A stretch of DNA of 64,000 nucleotides from Brachybacterium saurashtrense (GCF_003355475.1 NZ_CP031356.1:744001-808000); one strand, 5' to 3'; shown: positions 28,662 to 40,536, numbered from the stretch's first letter. Numbers and translations are program-made. The notes: a model not told the origin generated them from the sequence alone.

Positions 28662-29036
28662 ATGGATGAGACCTCCGCCGGACCGGGCGCGGTGCGCCTG
28701 GTCCACGACGACGACCGCGACCGCTACGAGGCACTCGACGGGGACGAGGTGGTGGCCGTCCTCGCGCACGGGGACGAGGACCTCCCCGCCCCCGACGGCG
28801 AGTCGCTCGGCCTGCGGGTGCGCGACCTCCGCTCCACGGTGGTGGCCCCGGACCGCTCCGGGATCGGGATCGGCTCCGCGATCGTGCGCTTCGCGCTGGA
28901 GGACATCCGCGCGCAGGGCATGAGGGTGCGTCCCACCTGCTGGTTCGTGCGCGGATGGATCGAGCGGCACCCCGAGTACGCGGATCTGCTGGAGTCGCCC
29001 TTCCCGCAGGGCGAAGGGAGCGAGGGGCGCGCATGA
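28662..29036 (+). CDS. YjdJ-type GNAT N-acetyltransferase
   Basis: 124 residues. Small GNAT of the YjdJ group: RLVHDDDRDRYEALDGDEVV at the start, STVVAPDRSGIGIGSAIVRFAL with the acetyl-CoA loop (R-x-G-I-G-S), and RVRPTCWFVRGWIERHPEYADL, where PTCWFVxxWIxxHPEY is the hallmark. Substrate unknown. ATG 28662 carries TACCGT seven bases upstream. The stop overlaps the next start by ATGA. Confidence 0.88.
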   Translation: MDETSAGPGAVRLVHDDDRDRYEALDGDEVVAVLAHGDEDLPAPDGESLGLRVRDLRSTVVAPDRSGIGIGSAIVRFALEDIRAQGMRVRPTCWFVRGWIERHPEYADLLESPFPQGEGSEGRA

Positions 29037-29551
29037 CGTATCGGATCCTCACCGTCTGCACCGGGAACATCTGCCGCTCCCCGATGGCCGAGTACGTGCT
29101 GCGCGCGGCGCTGGAGGACGCGGGGCTCGGCGACCGCGCGGAGGTCTCCTCGGTGGGCACCACCGGGTGGGAGGAGGGCAACCCGATCGATCCGCGCGCC
29201 GGCGCTCTCCTGGCGCGGCACGGCATCGCCTCCGCCGACCACCGCGCCCGACGGATGGAGGCCCGGGAGCTGCGCGCGGCGCACCTGGTGCTCACGTTGG
29301 ACCACGACCACGTGGACCCCGTGCGCCGCATGCTCGGGCCCGAGCAGGCCGCGCGCACCCAGCGGATGGTGCGGGACTTCGCCCCGGGGCCGGTGGAGGA
29401 CACCGGGATCCGCGACCCCTGGTATGGGGACGAGGACGACTTCGAGACGGTCTGGACGCAGCTCGACGAGGCCGTCGACGGGATCGTCACGCACGTGCGC
29501 GAGGCCCTCGCGGCGCAGAGCGGCGCCGACTCCGCGGAGCAGAGCCGATGA
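29033..29551 (+). CDS. Low-molecular-weight protein tyrosine phosphatase
   Basis: 172 residues. The catalytic loop CTGNICRS (Cys9, Arg15, Ser16) and the general-acid loop DPWYGDEDDF are intact. It dephosphorylates phosphotyrosine; in actinobacteria such enzymes work on exopolysaccharide kinases or host proteins, but no BY-kinase is in the window. ATG 29033 is at the ATGA overlap with the preceding GNAT gene; the longer open frame adds non-similar sequence. Confidence 0.93.
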   Translation: MTYRILTVCTGNICRSPMAEYVLRAALEDAGLGDRAEVSSVGTTGWEEGNPIDPRAGALLARHGIASADHRARRMEARELRAAHLVLTLDHDHVDPVRRMLGPEQAARTQRMVRDFAPGPVEDTGIRDPWYGDEDDFETVWTQLDEAVDGIVTHVREALAAQSGADSAEQSR

Positions 29552-31011
29552 GCGCCGGGGCGGAGGTGCTCGACGGGCTCGGGACCGCGGCCGCGCTGCG
29601 TGCCGGGGACCTCGACGTGCACGAGGTCGCCGAGGAGGCGCTCGAGGCCGCGCGCGGCGTCGGCGACGAGGTGGGCGCCTTCGCGCACCTGCTCGAGGAC
29701 CTCACCCGGGCCCAGGCCCGCACGGCCGCCGAGCGCCTCGGGGACGCCCGCCGCGTCGGCGCCCGGGATGCCCTCGCCGCGAGCCACCCGCTGCTCGGCG
29801 TGCCCCTGCCGCTGAAGGATCTCACGCAGCTCGCGGGCGCCCCCTTCGAGGCGGGCAGCGCCGCGCTCGCCGGGAACGTCGCCCAGGTGACGGACGGGGT
29901 CGCCCAGACGCTCCTGGACGGCGGCACCCTCACCGTCGGGAAGACCTCCACGCCCGAGTTCGGCCTGCCCTGCTACACCGAGCCCGCCACCGGCAGGCCC
30001 GCCCGCACCCCGTGGGACCTGCGCCGCACCGCCGGCGGCTCCAGCGGCGGGGCGGCGGCGGCCGTGGTCGCCGGCGTGGTGCCGATCGCCCACGGCTCGG
30101 ACGGCGGCGGCTCCGTGCGCATCCCCGCCGCCTGCTGCGGCGTGCTGGGCCTGAAGCCCTCCCGCGGGCTGATCTCCCCGGGCCCGCACGGCACCGAGGG
30201 CACCGGCCTGGTCACCGACGGGATCCTCGCGCGCACCGTGCGTGACGTGGCCGCCGGGCTGGACCTGCTGGCCGGCCCGCGGGTCGGCGACGCCGTCCCC
30301 GCCCCCGCCCACCCGGTGCGCGCCCTCGCCCGGCTCCAGCAGGAGCACCCGGTCCCGGCCCCGCTGCGGCTCGGGGTGCTGCGGGAGCCGCTCGCCGCGC
30401 ACACCGGCATCCACCCGGCGGCGCTGCGGGGCCTGGAGCGCGCGCTGGAGCTGCTGCGCGGCCTCGGCCACGAGGTGGTGGAGGTCCCCGCGCCGTTCAC
30501 GCCCGAGGACTGGACGGCGTTCATGCCGCTGTGGACCGTGGGCGCGGCGGCGATCCCCCTCACCGAGGAGCAGGAGGGCCGGATCCTGGAGCTCACCCGC
30601 TGGCTGCGCGAGCGCGGCAGGGAGTACAGCGGGGTGGACCTCGCCCGTGCGATCGCAGGGGTGCAGTCCCTCGCGCGGCGCACCCTCGAGGGCTTCGCGG
30701 CGGTGGACGTGGTGCTCACACCCACGCTCTCGGGGCCGCCCGCCCTGCCCGAGACGCTGCAGCGCGCCGACGGCGGCGACGACTTCGACGCCCAATGCGC
30801 CTTCACCCCGTGGACCAGCACCTGGAACATGCTCGGCACGGCCGCGCTCTCCGTCCCGCTGCACCGCGAGGAGATCGACGGGGTCGAGCTGCCCTTCGGC
30901 GTGCAGCTGGGGGCGACGCGCCCCGGCGACGACGCCCTCCTGCTCGCCCTCGCCGCCCAGCTCGAGGCCCACGACCCGTGGCCCCTGGTGCGCGCTCCCC
31001 AGCACGCATGA
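29548..31011 (+). CDS. Amidase (amidase-signature family)
   Basis: 487 residues. The Lys90-Ser165-Ser189 triad is visible in LPLKDLTQ, TAGGSSGG and GSDGGGSVRIPA. These cytoplasmic enzymes hydrolyse carboxamides; the specific amide is not predictable, and GatA is unlikely because gatB and gatC are absent and the C-terminal half differs. ATG 29548 overlaps the phosphatase stop (ATGA), and its own stop overlaps the S4 gene. Confidence 0.9.
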   Translation: MSAGAEVLDGLGTAAALRAGDLDVHEVAEEALEAARGVGDEVGAFAHLLEDLTRAQARTAAERLGDARRVGARDALAASHPLLGVPLPLKDLTQLAGAPFEAGSAALAGNVAQVTDGVAQTLLDGGTLTVGKTSTPEFGLPCYTEPATGRPARTPWDLRRTAGGSSGGAAAAVVAGVVPIAHGSDGGGSVRIPAACCGVLGLKPSRGLISPGPHGTEGTGLVTDGILARTVRDVAAGLDLLAGPRVGDAVPAPAHPVRALARLQQEHPVPAPLRLGVLREPLAAHTGIHPAALRGLERALELLRGLGHEVVEVPAPFTPEDWTAFMPLWTVGAAAIPLTEEQEGRILELTRWLRERGREYSGVDLARAIAGVQSLARRTLEGFAAVDVVLTPTLSGPPALPETLQRADGGDDFDAQCAFTPWTSTWNMLGTAALSVPLHREEIDGVELPFGVQLGATRPGDDALLLALAAQLEAHDPWPLVRAPQHA

Positions 31012-31436
31012 GCGCTCGACGGGACGAGCCCCCGCCCTCGACGGTGCGCCTGGACGTGTGGCTGTGGAGCGCCCGGCTGATGCCCACGCGGTCCGCGGCC
31101 ACCGCCGCCTGCCGGGGCGGGCACGTGCGCCGCAACGGCGAGCCGGTGAAGGCCGCGCAGAAGATCGTCGTGGGGGACGAGCTGCGGGTGCGCTTGCCGG
31201 GCAGGGAGCGCATCGTGGTGGTCACACGGATCCTCACCACCCGGGTGGGGGCGCCGATCGCGCGGGAGAGCTACGAGGACCACAGCCCGGAGCCGGCACC
31301 GCAGCTCGCGGCCGCGCCGCCGCGGCGAGAACGCGGCACGGGCCGGCCCACCAAACGGGAGCGACGGCAGTTCGACCGCCTGCGCGGCCGCGACGCCGCC
31401 CGGCACCCGGGGCTGGACGACGACCAGGACCGCTGA
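31008..31436 (+). CDS. S4-domain RNA-binding protein (Hsp15/YrfH-like)
   Basis: 142 residues. The S4 RNA-binding domain occupies about residues 12-75 (VRLDVWLWSARLMPTRSAA, GGHVRRNGEPVKAAQKI, GDELRVR); the tail is Arg-rich (GRPTKRERRQFDRLRG). Hsp15 binds free 50S subunits with stalled peptidyl-tRNA, and this protein may do so. Last gene of a four-gene ATGA-coupled operon, converging on the PrsW gene. Confidence 0.9.
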   Translation: MSARRDEPPPSTVRLDVWLWSARLMPTRSAATAACRGGHVRRNGEPVKAAQKIVVGDELRVRLPGRERIVVVTRILTTRVGAPIARESYEDHSPEPAPQLAAAPPRRERGTGRPTKRERRQFDRLRGRDAARHPGLDDDQDR

Positions 31437-31524
31437 CCACCCCCGACCGGGCGTCGGCCGTCGGCCGCGCTGGCTGCGCCGTGCGGCGGACGCGGCGCGC
31501 CGTCCTGCGTCCCAGGAGGCGGGC

Positions 31525-32931
31525 TCAGCGCGCCGCCGCGAGCAGCTCCTGCCGGTTCCGGGACAGACGCTCCAGCAGGGTCCGCTCGATCTCGGCCACC
31601 TTGGGGTTCGCGCCGTCGGCGAGCAGTCGCTGACGGATCGAGGCGAGGTCCGCGCTCTCGCGGATGAACCGCTTCATCACCGGCTTGGCGCCGATCTGGG
31701 CGGCCCACCGCTTCCCCTCGCGCCGGCCCTTCCAGGTGGCGAGCATGTCCACCTCCTCGTGGGTGAGCCAGCCCTGGTTCGCGTAGTCACCCAGGCGCAC
31801 CCGGGTGAGGCGGGACTCGTCCCACATCAGCACGCCGATGAGGATCAGCCAGCACAGCGAGATCAGCGCCTGCACCGCGCTCATCACCAGCAGCACCACG
31901 AGGCCGCCGCCGAGCGTGGCGGCGAGATTCCATGCGCTGTGCAGGAGCATGCCGGGGATGAGGGCGGGGAGGAACACCAGGAATCCCATGATCGAGCCCC
32001 ATTTGCGCACCACGTACCCCACGATCACGCCGGTGAGCGAGACGTAGATGGCGTGGCCGAAGATGTTCAGGACGCCGCGGATCACGAAGAGCAGCGCCAC
32101 GCCGAAGGCACCGAACTCCTCGAGCTGCCGGGAGTAGTAGAGGATGTTCTCGGTGAAGGCGAAGCCGCCGCCCAGCAGGGCGCCGTAGATCAGGCCGTCC
32201 AGCGGGCCGTTGAAGTAGCGGCGCGCCAGTAGCATCAGCAGCAGGAGCCCCGCGCCCTTGGAGGTCTCCTCCACCAGCGGGGCGCTGATCACCGCGCCGG
32301 CGAAGTCCGCCGCGGAGTCGCTGCCGGTGACGGCGTAGACGAGCTCGCGGTTCACGGTGTTGAGCACGTAGCTGATGCCCACGGCGATGGCCGCACCCCA
32401 GAACACCGCGATGAGCAGCAGGGGGAGGGGCTGAGGATCCCAGCGGTCCGCGATGAGCATGGTGAGGGCGATGACCGTCAGCGAGATCCCGGCCAGGAAG
32501 GCGGTGACCGGCCACCACACGGGATTCGCGCTCGAGAGCACCACGAACTGGAGGAAGAAGAGGCCCAGCACCACCAGCAGGGCGAAGCCCAGCGCGATCA
32601 GCGCGATCCACACCAGGATGCTCACCGTCGGGGGCTTCGCGGCGACCTGCGTGACCTCCTGGGCGCGGCGCATCTGCGTGGACCAGGCGGACTGCGGCTG
32701 GGCCGCCTCGGGCCGGTGGATCTGCGCCGGGGCGAAGCGGGCGGCGGTGAGGCCGGAGGCGCGGCGCACCGAGGTGTCGTAGGCACGCGGGTTCCCGTAG
32801 TCCTGGAAGCGGGGCCGGGCCTGGAACTCGGGCGCATCGGCGGCGGGGGCCGCCGCGCCGGGGCGCGGTCTCGCACGGGGCGTGGAACGGTCGCCGTGCG
32901 GCGACTGCGGCGGAGGAGGGGGCTGGGACAT
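31525..32931 (-). CDS. PrsW-like intramembrane metalloprotease
   Basis: 468 residues: a Pro-rich cytoplasmic N-terminus (1-100), about eight to nine membrane spans (105-370) and a soluble C-terminal helical region. PrsW/CPBP-type motifs are in order: VEETSKG (Glu221, Glu222, Lys225), FAFTENILYY (Glu261) and GHAIYVSLTG (His293). PrsW of Bacillus cuts an anti-sigma factor; the target here is unknown. ATG 32931 starts the conserved protein; the open frame further on is a shadow of clpB. Confidence 0.9.
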   Translation of the reverse strand: MSQPPPPPQSPHGDRSTPRARPRPGAAAPAADAPEFQARPRFQDYGNPRAYDTSVRRASGLTAARFAPAQIHRPEAAQPQSAWSTQMRRAQEVTQVAAKPPTVSILVWIALIALGFALLVVLGLFFLQFVVLSSANPVWWPVTAFLAGISLTVIALTMLIADRWDPQPLPLLLIAVFWGAAIAVGISYVLNTVNRELVYAVTGSDSAADFAGAVISAPLVEETSKGAGLLLLMLLARRYFNGPLDGLIYGALLGGGFAFTENILYYSRQLEEFGAFGVALLFVIRGVLNIFGHAIYVSLTGVIVGYVVRKWGSIMGFLVFLPALIPGMLLHSAWNLAATLGGGLVVLLVMSAVQALISLCWLILIGVLMWDESRLTRVRLGDYANQGWLTHEEVDMLATWKGRREGKRWAAQIGAKPVMKRFIRESADLASIRQRLLADGANPKVAEIERTLLERLSRNRQELLAAAR

Positions 32932-33282
32932 GAGGCCTCGCTCAGGGCGTCGGAACGGTGCGGCGGAGCAGGTGCCCGCCGTCGGTTCCCCGGGACGGTC
33001 GTGGCATGCTCTCGGTGGGATGCTACAGGTGTCCCAGGGCACACGGAGGGCGCTGTGGACAGCGCCTGCGGGGTGCAGCGGCTCGTCGCGACGGCGAGGC
33101 GCCCGGCCGTGCGGGCGCGGCTCACGGTGCGTCCTCCGCGTCCGGACGGCCCGGCGCCCCGCCGGGCCGTTGCAGCACGATCTCGTCAGGTTGAGCGGAA
33201 TAGACTCAACTTGTCTGCCGTTGTCTCTGGTGCACGCCGCGGCATCCCGCCTCCGGCGCCCGAGTTCGAGGAGAGGAGCCCC
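32932..33282. other. Divergent regulatory region between the PrsW gene and clpB
   Basis: 351 bases without a gene. TAGCAT on the minus strand (33025-33020) is a possible -10 for the PrsW gene with a leader of about 80 bases. The HAIR operator at 33190-33210 serves clpB. GAGGAGAGGAG before GTG 33283 is the clpB ribosome site. Nothing else was recognised. Confidence 0.5.
33190..33210 (+). promoter_or_regulatory. HAIR element (HspR operator) of clpB
   Basis: TTGAG (33191-33195), nine bases, CTCAA (33205-33209), flanked by G and C. This equals the HspR-associated inverted repeat CTTGAGT-N7-ACTCAAG in its core. TAGACT (33201-33206) within it could be the -10 box, so bound HspR would block transcription. 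Confidence 0.75.
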
Positions 33283-35973
<2,691 letters not shown>

Positions 35974-35978
35974 GGGCC

Positions 35979-36018
35979 GGCGGGGCCGAGGCGTGCCATC
36001 GCACGCATCGGCCCCGCC
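35979..36018. terminator. Bidirectional terminator between clpB and the WXG-like gene
   Basis: Outer 11-bp stem (35979-35989 with 36008-36018) and inner six-bp stem (35991-35996 with 36001-36006) around a four-base loop, six bases after clpB stop. The facing gene on the minus strand ends at 36076. Confidence 0.6.
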
Positions 36019-36075
36019 GCGCCGTCGGCCGCGGCGGGGGCCCTGCTGCGGCGTCGGCAGCGCCCGCCCGACGGC

Positions 36076-37197
36076 TCAGCCCCGGGCGTCCCAGGGCATC
36101 GGCATGTGCTCGCGGCGCATCGCGTACAGCCTGCCCGTGTCTGTGAGGTCCTCGCGGCCCGCCTCCCAGTCGGTGCCCAGCTGCTCGGCGGCGTGCTGCG
36201 CCTCGCGCAGCGGCCCGGCGGCCCCGGGAGAGAACAGCTCCGTGGTGTCCGCGCCGACGTCGAGCACGTCGGCCGTGGCACCGGCCAGCGCCGGCACGCT
36301 GGTGGTGGTGAGGAGATCCCCGAACACCTCGGTGTGGCGGTAGGCACCGCGCTCCAGGGCGCCCGCGGCGCCGCCGAGGTCCCCCTCGCCGATCGCGGTG
36401 GAGACCTCGTCCCCCGTCTGGAGCAGGTTCCCGATGCTCCGGTCCACACCGTCGAGCGTGTTCACCAGCACGGACTCCTCCCCGACCGCGACGCTGGAGA
36501 ACGCATGGGAGACGCGGAAGGGTGCGAGCACCGGAGCGAGGCGGCCCAGGCCGTGCTCCTCGAGGCCCCGCTGCGCACCGTCCAGCACGCCCCCGACGCT
36601 CTCGTGCAGGCCCGGGAGCGCCTGGATCGGCCCTCCGCCGGGGATCATGCGGACCAGGCCGCGGCGGATGCCCGCGCCGTCCTCGACGGCGGCAGGGTCC
36701 AGCAGCAGATCCTCGCCGTCGGGCAGCGGCGGGAAGGGCTCCCGCTCCCACGGCGCAGGCCCCATGAGCGGCCCGCCGACCCAGGGACCCCAGTGCGAGG
36801 GGAAGGAGGGGTCGCCGCCCTGCCCGGAGGGATCACCCTGCCGGAGCTTCGGCGGGCCCAGGAAGGGCCAGGGCGAGTCCGCGAACGGGGAGTCCGGGGA
36901 CGTCGGGCCCGTCGGCGCCGCGCCGCCCTCCTCCGGGGCGGAGCAGCGCTCCTGCTCCTCCGCCTCGCCCTCCAGCAGCTCGCCGAGCCGCCGCAGGGCC
37001 TCGACCACCCCGATCGCCGTCTCCGTCCACTCCTCGGCCTGCCGTCGGAACTCCTCGGCGTCCGGCCCGACCCACATCACCGCGCGCACGGCCACGCCCA
37101 CCTCGCCGATCCGCCGGCGCGTGCTCTCGGCGCGCCGGCCGAACACGGCCCCCAGATCGCTCAGCGACTCCGTCTGACTGCCCCAGAAAGTATCCAT
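36076..37197 (-). CDS. WXG100-like protein of unknown function
   Basis: 373 residues. Residues 1-80 are two helices around MWVGPDAEEFRRQAEEW (W-x-G turn near residue 43), the pattern of WXG100/ESAT-6-like domains. A Pro/Gly-rich linker (about 95-170) leads to an Ala/Gly-rich helical region without recognisable catalytic residues and the end MPMPWDARG. No signal peptide. Such proteins are type VII secretion substrates or N-terminal domains of polymorphic toxins; no T7SS or immunity gene is seen nearby. ATG 37197 follows TACGGT by six bases and begins the helical domain; upstream open frame is basic and unlikely. Confidence 0.65.
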   Translation of the reverse strand: MDTFWGSQTESLSDLGAVFGRRAESTRRRIGEVGVAVRAVMWVGPDAEEFRRQAEEWTETAIGVVEALRRLGELLEGEAEEQERCSAPEEGGAAPTGPTSPDSPFADSPWPFLGPPKLRQGDPSGQGGDPSFPSHWGPWVGGPLMGPAPWEREPFPPLPDGEDLLLDPAAVEDGAGIRRGLVRMIPGGGPIQALPGLHESVGGVLDGAQRGLEEHGLGRLAPVLAPFRVSHAFSSVAVGEESVLVNTLDGVDRSIGNLLQTGDEVSTAIGEGDLGGAAGALERGAYRHTEVFGDLLTTTSVPALAGATADVLDVGADTTELFSPGAAGPLREAQHAAEQLGTDWEAGREDLTDTGRLYAMRREHMPMPWDARG

Positions 37198-37203
37198 GCC
37201 GCG

Positions 37204-37209
37204 ACCGTA
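37204..37209 (-). promoter_or_regulatory. -10 box for the WXG-like gene, leaderless type
   Basis: TACGGT on the minus strand six bases before ATG 37197. Confidence 0.4.
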
Positions 37210-37321
37210 GGCACGGGGCCCGATGCCTCGCGCGGACCGGGCCGGCGCTGTGGACGAACCGGCGGTGGGGAGGGGGAGTGGCGGGCGGTGTCGACGCCCG
37301 GGCCCCCGCCCCCCACAGCCC

Positions 37322-37369
37322 GACGGCCCCGGCACCTCCCGCTCGTGGTGCGGGGGTGCCGGGGCCGTC
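37322..37369 (-). terminator. Terminator of leuS
   Basis: 15-bp stem (37322-37336 with 37355-37369) with an inner CCCGC/GCGGG pairing, 15 bases after the leuS stop. Confidence 0.65.
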
Positions 37370-37384
37370 CTCGGTGCGGCGGGC

Positions 37385-40336
37385 TCAGACCACCAGGTTC
37401 ACGATCTTCGGCGCGCGGACGATCACCTTGCGCAGGGTCTGGCCCTCCAGCAGCTCCTGCACCCGCGGCTCGGCCATCACGGCCGCCTCGAGATCCTCCG
37501 CGGAGATCTCCGGGTCGACCTCGAGCCGGTGGCGCACCTTGCCCTTGACCTGCACCACGCAGGTGACCTGCTCGGCCTTCAGCAGCTCGGGCTCCGCGAC
37601 CGGGTAGGGGATGCGGGAGACGCCGCCGGTGTGCCCCAGCCGCACCCACAGCTCCTCGGCCAGGTGCGGGGCGAGCGGCGCGACCATCAGCACCAGCGGC
37701 TCGACGGCCTCGCGCGGCACCGTGCCGGTGGCGGTGAGCTGCTTGGTCAGGTGGTTCACCAGCTCGATGAGCTTCGCGATCGCGGTGTTGAACTGCATCC
37801 GCTCCATGTCGCGGCCCACGCCGTCGATCGTGCGGTGCACGGCCTGCGTCGTGGGCAGGTCCGCGGGCTCGTCGGTGACGGTCAGGCGCCCGGTCTCCTC
37901 GTCCACCACCAGGCGCCACAGGCGCTGCAGGAAGCGCTGTGAGCCCACCACGGCGCGGGTCTCCCAGGGGCGGGAGAGATCTAGCGGGCCCATCGACATC
38001 TCGTACACGCGCAGCGTGTCCGCGCCGTACTCCTCGTACATGTCGTCGGGCGCGACGGCGTTCTTCAGCGACTTGCCCATCTTCCCGTACTCCTGGGCGA
38101 CCGGCTCGCCCTGGTACGTGAAGGTGCCGTCGGCCTCCTCGACCACGTCCTCGGCGGGCACGTGCACGCCGCGGGCGTCGGTGTAGGCGAAGGCCTGGAT
38201 GTAGCCCTGGTTGAACAGGCGGTGGAAGGGTTCCTGGCTGCTCACGTCCCCGCGGTCGAAGAGCACCTTGTGCCAGAAGCGGGCGTACAGCAGGTGCAGC
38301 ACCGCGTGCTCCACGCCGCCCACGTACAGGTCCACCCCGCCGACGCCGCCGTCCTCACGGGTGCCCAGCCAGTACTTCTCGTTCTCGGGGCGCACCAGGA
38401 CCTCGTCCTCGGTGGGATCGATGTAGCGCAGGTGGTACCAGGACGAGCCGGCCCACTGCGGCATCGTGTTCGTCTCGCGACGGTAGATCTTCGGGCCGTC
38501 GCCGAGGTCCAGCTCGACGTCGACCCAGTCGCTCGCCCGCGACAGCGGGGTCTGCGGCTCGGTGTCCGCGTCCAGGGGGTCGAAGGTCTTCGGGGAGAAG
38601 TCCGCGACCTCCGGCAGGTCCACGGGAAGCATCGAGTCCGGCACCGGGATCGGGGTCTCCGGATCGGCCGGGTCGTAGACGATCGGGAAGGGCTCGCCCC
38701 AGTAGCGCTGGCGGGAGAACAGCCAGTCCCGCAGGCGGTAGGTGGTCCGCGCCCGGCCGAAGCCCTTCTCCTCGGCGTGCGCGGTCGCGCGCGTCTTCGC
38801 CTCGTCCTTGTCCAGGCCGTTCAGATCCAGGTCCGCGGAGGCGGAGTTGATCTTCTCGCCCTCCCCGGTCCAGGCCCCGCCCTCGAAGTCCTCCGGCGGG
38901 CGGACGGTGCGGATCACCGGCAGGTCGAAGCGGTCCGCGAAGGCGAAGTCCCGCTCGTCCTCGGCGGGCACGGCCATGATCGCGCCGGTGCCGTAGCCCG
39001 TCAGCACGTAGTCGGCGGTGAACACGGGCAGCGCACGGCCGTCCATCGGGTTGGTCGCGACCAGCCCGGTGAACACGCCGGTCTTCTCGCGCCCCTCGGC
39101 GGTGCGCTCGTCCTCGTCCAGGGAGGCGGCGCGCGCCTGGTAGGCGGTGACGGCCTCGCGCGGGCTCGCCGCCCCGCCGGTCCACGCCTCCTTCGTGCCC
39201 TCAGGCCAGGCCTCGGGCAGGGCGGAGGCGTCGGCCAGCAGGGAGTGCTCGGGGGAGAGGACGCAGAAGGTGGCGCCGAACAGGGTGTCGGCGCGCGTGG
39301 TGAACACGTCGAACGCCGCGTCGGAGCCGTCGGACAGGCCGGAGACGGGGAAGGTGATCTCGGCGCCGTGGCTGCGGCCGATCCAGTTGCGCTGCATCGC
39401 ACGGATCGATTCGGGCCAGTCCACACGGTCCAGGTCGTCGATGAGGCGGTCGCCGTAGGCGGTGATGCGCATGTTCCACTGGCGCAGGCGCCGCGTGAAC
39501 ACAGGGAAGTTCCCGCGCTCGGAGCGGCCCTCGGCCGTGACCTCCTCGTTGGCCAGGACCGTGCCCAGGCCCGGGCACCAGTTCACCGGGGTCTCGGAGA
39601 TGTAGGCCAGGCGGAAGGAGTCCGCCAGCTGCGCGATCTCCGCCTCGCTCGCGGCGGGGACCTCGGCGGCGTCGCGTCCCTGCCAGGCCTCCGGCAGCTC
39701 CAGCCCCTGCCGATCAGCCAGCGCGAAGGGGTCGATCGTGCCCGCACCCAGGCCCTCGCGCAGCTCGGCGATCGGCCGGGCGCGCCCGGTGATGCCGTCG
39801 GCGTTCGGGGCGTCCGGGTCGTACCAGGAGTCGAAGACGCGCAGGAAGATCCACTGCGTCCACTTCACGAACTCGGGGTCGGTGGTGGCCAACGAGCGGC
39901 GGGCGTCGTGGGACAGCCCCAGCCGGTGCAGCTGCCGGCGCATGTTCGCCACGTTCGCCTCGGTGGTGGTGCGCGGGTGCGTGCCGGTCTGGACCGCGTA
40001 CTGCTCGGCCGGCAGGCCGAAGGCGTCGTAGCCCATCGTGTACAGGACGTTCCGGCCCAGCATCCGCTGGTGGCGGGCCACCACGTCGGTGGCGATGTAG
40101 CCCAGCGGGTGGCCCACGTGCAGCCCCGACCCCGAGGGGTAGGGGAACATATCCATGATGTACATCTTCTCGCGGACCTCCGCGGAGGCGGCCTGCTCGA
40201 GGGACTCGGCCGCGCCGCGCAGCGCGCCGACGGGGTTGTCGGCGTGGAAGGTGCCCTCCTCGTCCCAGCGCTGCTGCCAGCGCAGCTCGATCTCGTCCGC
40301 CATCGCCGCGGTGTACCGGTGCGGGGCCTCGCTCAT
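37385..40336 (-). CDS. leuS: Leucyl-tRNA synthetase
   Basis: 983 residues, long as in actinobacteria. [18 protein letters not shown] carries the HIGH motif (about 73-76); [10 protein letters not shown] is the KMSKS loop; the CP1 editing domain lies between ([11 protein letters not shown] and [16 protein letters not shown]). It charges tRNA-Leu and edits mischarged isoleucine/norvaline. ATG 40336 has GGAGGA ten bases upstream. A 200-base leader with a leucine-codon leader peptide and an intrinsic terminator precedes it, so attenuation by leucine supply is likely. Confidence 0.97.
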   Translation of the reverse strand: MSEAPHRYTAAMADEIELRWQQRWDEEGTFHADNPVGALRGAAESLEQAASAEVREKMYIMDMFPYPSGSGLHVGHPLGYIATDVVARHQRMLGRNVLYTMGYDAFGLPAEQYAVQTGTHPRTTTEANVANMRRQLHRLGLSHDARRSLATTDPEFVKWTQWIFLRVFDSWYDPDAPNADGITGRARPIAELREGLGAGTIDPFALADRQGLELPEAWQGRDAAEVPAASEAEIAQLADSFRLAYISETPVNWCPGLGTVLANEEVTAEGRSERGNFPVFTRRLRQWNMRITAYGDRLIDDLDRVDWPESIRAMQRNWIGRSHGAEITFPVSGLSDGSDAAFDVFTTRADTLFGATFCVLSPEHSLLADASALPEAWPEGTKEAWTGGAASPREAVTAYQARAASLDEDERTAEGREKTGVFTGLVATNPMDGRALPVFTADYVLTGYGTGAIMAVPAEDERDFAFADRFDLPVIRTVRPPEDFEGGAWTGEGEKINSASADLDLNGLDKDEAKTRATAHAEEKGFGRARTTYRLRDWLFSRQRYWGEPFPIVYDPADPETPIPVPDSMLPVDLPEVADFSPKTFDPLDADTEPQTPLSRASDWVDVELDLGDGPKIYRRETNTMPQWAGSSWYHLRYIDPTEDEVLVRPENEKYWLGTREDGGVGGVDLYVGGVEHAVLHLLYARFWHKVLFDRGDVSSQEPFHRLFNQGYIQAFAYTDARGVHVPAEDVVEEADGTFTYQGEPVAQEYGKMGKSLKNAVAPDDMYEEYGADTLRVYEMSMGPLDLSRPWETRAVVGSQRFLQRLWRLVVDEETGRLTVTDEPADLPTTQAVHRTIDGVGRDMERMQFNTAIAKLIELVNHLTKQLTATGTVPREAVEPLVLMVAPLAPHLAEELWVRLGHTGGVSRIPYPVAEPELLKAEQVTCVVQVKGKVRHRLEVDPEISAEDLEAAVMAEPRVQELLEGQTLRKVIVRAPKIVNLVV

Positions 40337-40395
40337 GGGTGAATCGTCCTCCGAAGGATCAGTGCGGCCGAAGCCGCCAGGCGTCTCGTGACATG

Positions 40396-40419
40396 AAAAA
40401 ACCCTCGCGCAGGCGAGGG
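40396..40419 (-). terminator. Attenuator terminator in the leuS leader
   Basis: On the minus strand, CCCTCGC and GCGAGGG (40419-40413 and 40408-40402) pair around a four-base loop and are followed by six U (40401-40396). It is the only U-tract terminator I found in the window and lies 59 bases before the leuS start, not after a gene. Confidence 0.8.
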
Positions 40420-40420
40420 G

Positions 40421-40499
40421 AGCCGCGTCGGTGCCTCACGTGCGCACCGGGCGCGCTCTCAGGAGCGCGGGGTGGGCGCGGGCCTTGTCCGACGCGGCT
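40421..40499 (-). other. Competing RNA pairings in the leuS leader
   Basis: Segment B (40499-40489) and segment C (40431-40421) are perfect 11-bp complements on the minus-strand RNA. C also partly takes part in a six-bp hairpin (40449-40444 with 40434-40429). GUGAGG at 40439-40434 can pair with the terminator's 5' arm (40418-40413), a possible antiterminator that leaves C in its loop. A seven-bp hairpin (40469-40463 with 40458-40452) has the leader-peptide stop in its loop. Confidence 0.5.
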
Positions 40500-40524
40500 G
40501 CATAAGCAGGAGCCGTCGAGTCAC
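40459..40524 (-). CDS. leuS leader peptide with three consecutive leucine codons
   Basis: 21 codons from GTG 40524 to TGA 40461-40459; it begins MTRRLLL, with Leu codons CTC CTG CTT at 40512-40504. TAGGAT (40536-40531) lies six bases before the GTG, the same leaderless layout seen for other genes here. The Leu run sits about 100 bases ahead of the terminator. Too short for normal gene calling; translation is inferred. Confidence 0.65.
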   Translation of the reverse strand: MTRRLLLMQPRRTRPAPTPRS

Positions 40525-40530
40525 GGGCCC

Positions 40531-40536
40531 ATCCTA
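40531..40536 (-). promoter_or_regulatory. -10 box of the leuS transcript
   Basis: TAGGAT on the minus strand, six bases before the leader GTG. AGGAT could alternatively serve as a ribosome site. No clear -35. Bases 40537-40596 hold nothing else recognised. Confidence 0.45.

Noticed and set aside
29548-31011. GatA subunit of glutamyl-tRNA amidotransferase
   Set aside because: No gatB/gatC neighbours and the sequence after the triad does not look like GatA.
38162-40342. 726-codon plus-strand frame opposite leuS
   Set aside because: Antisense shadow of leuS, with no recognisable domains.
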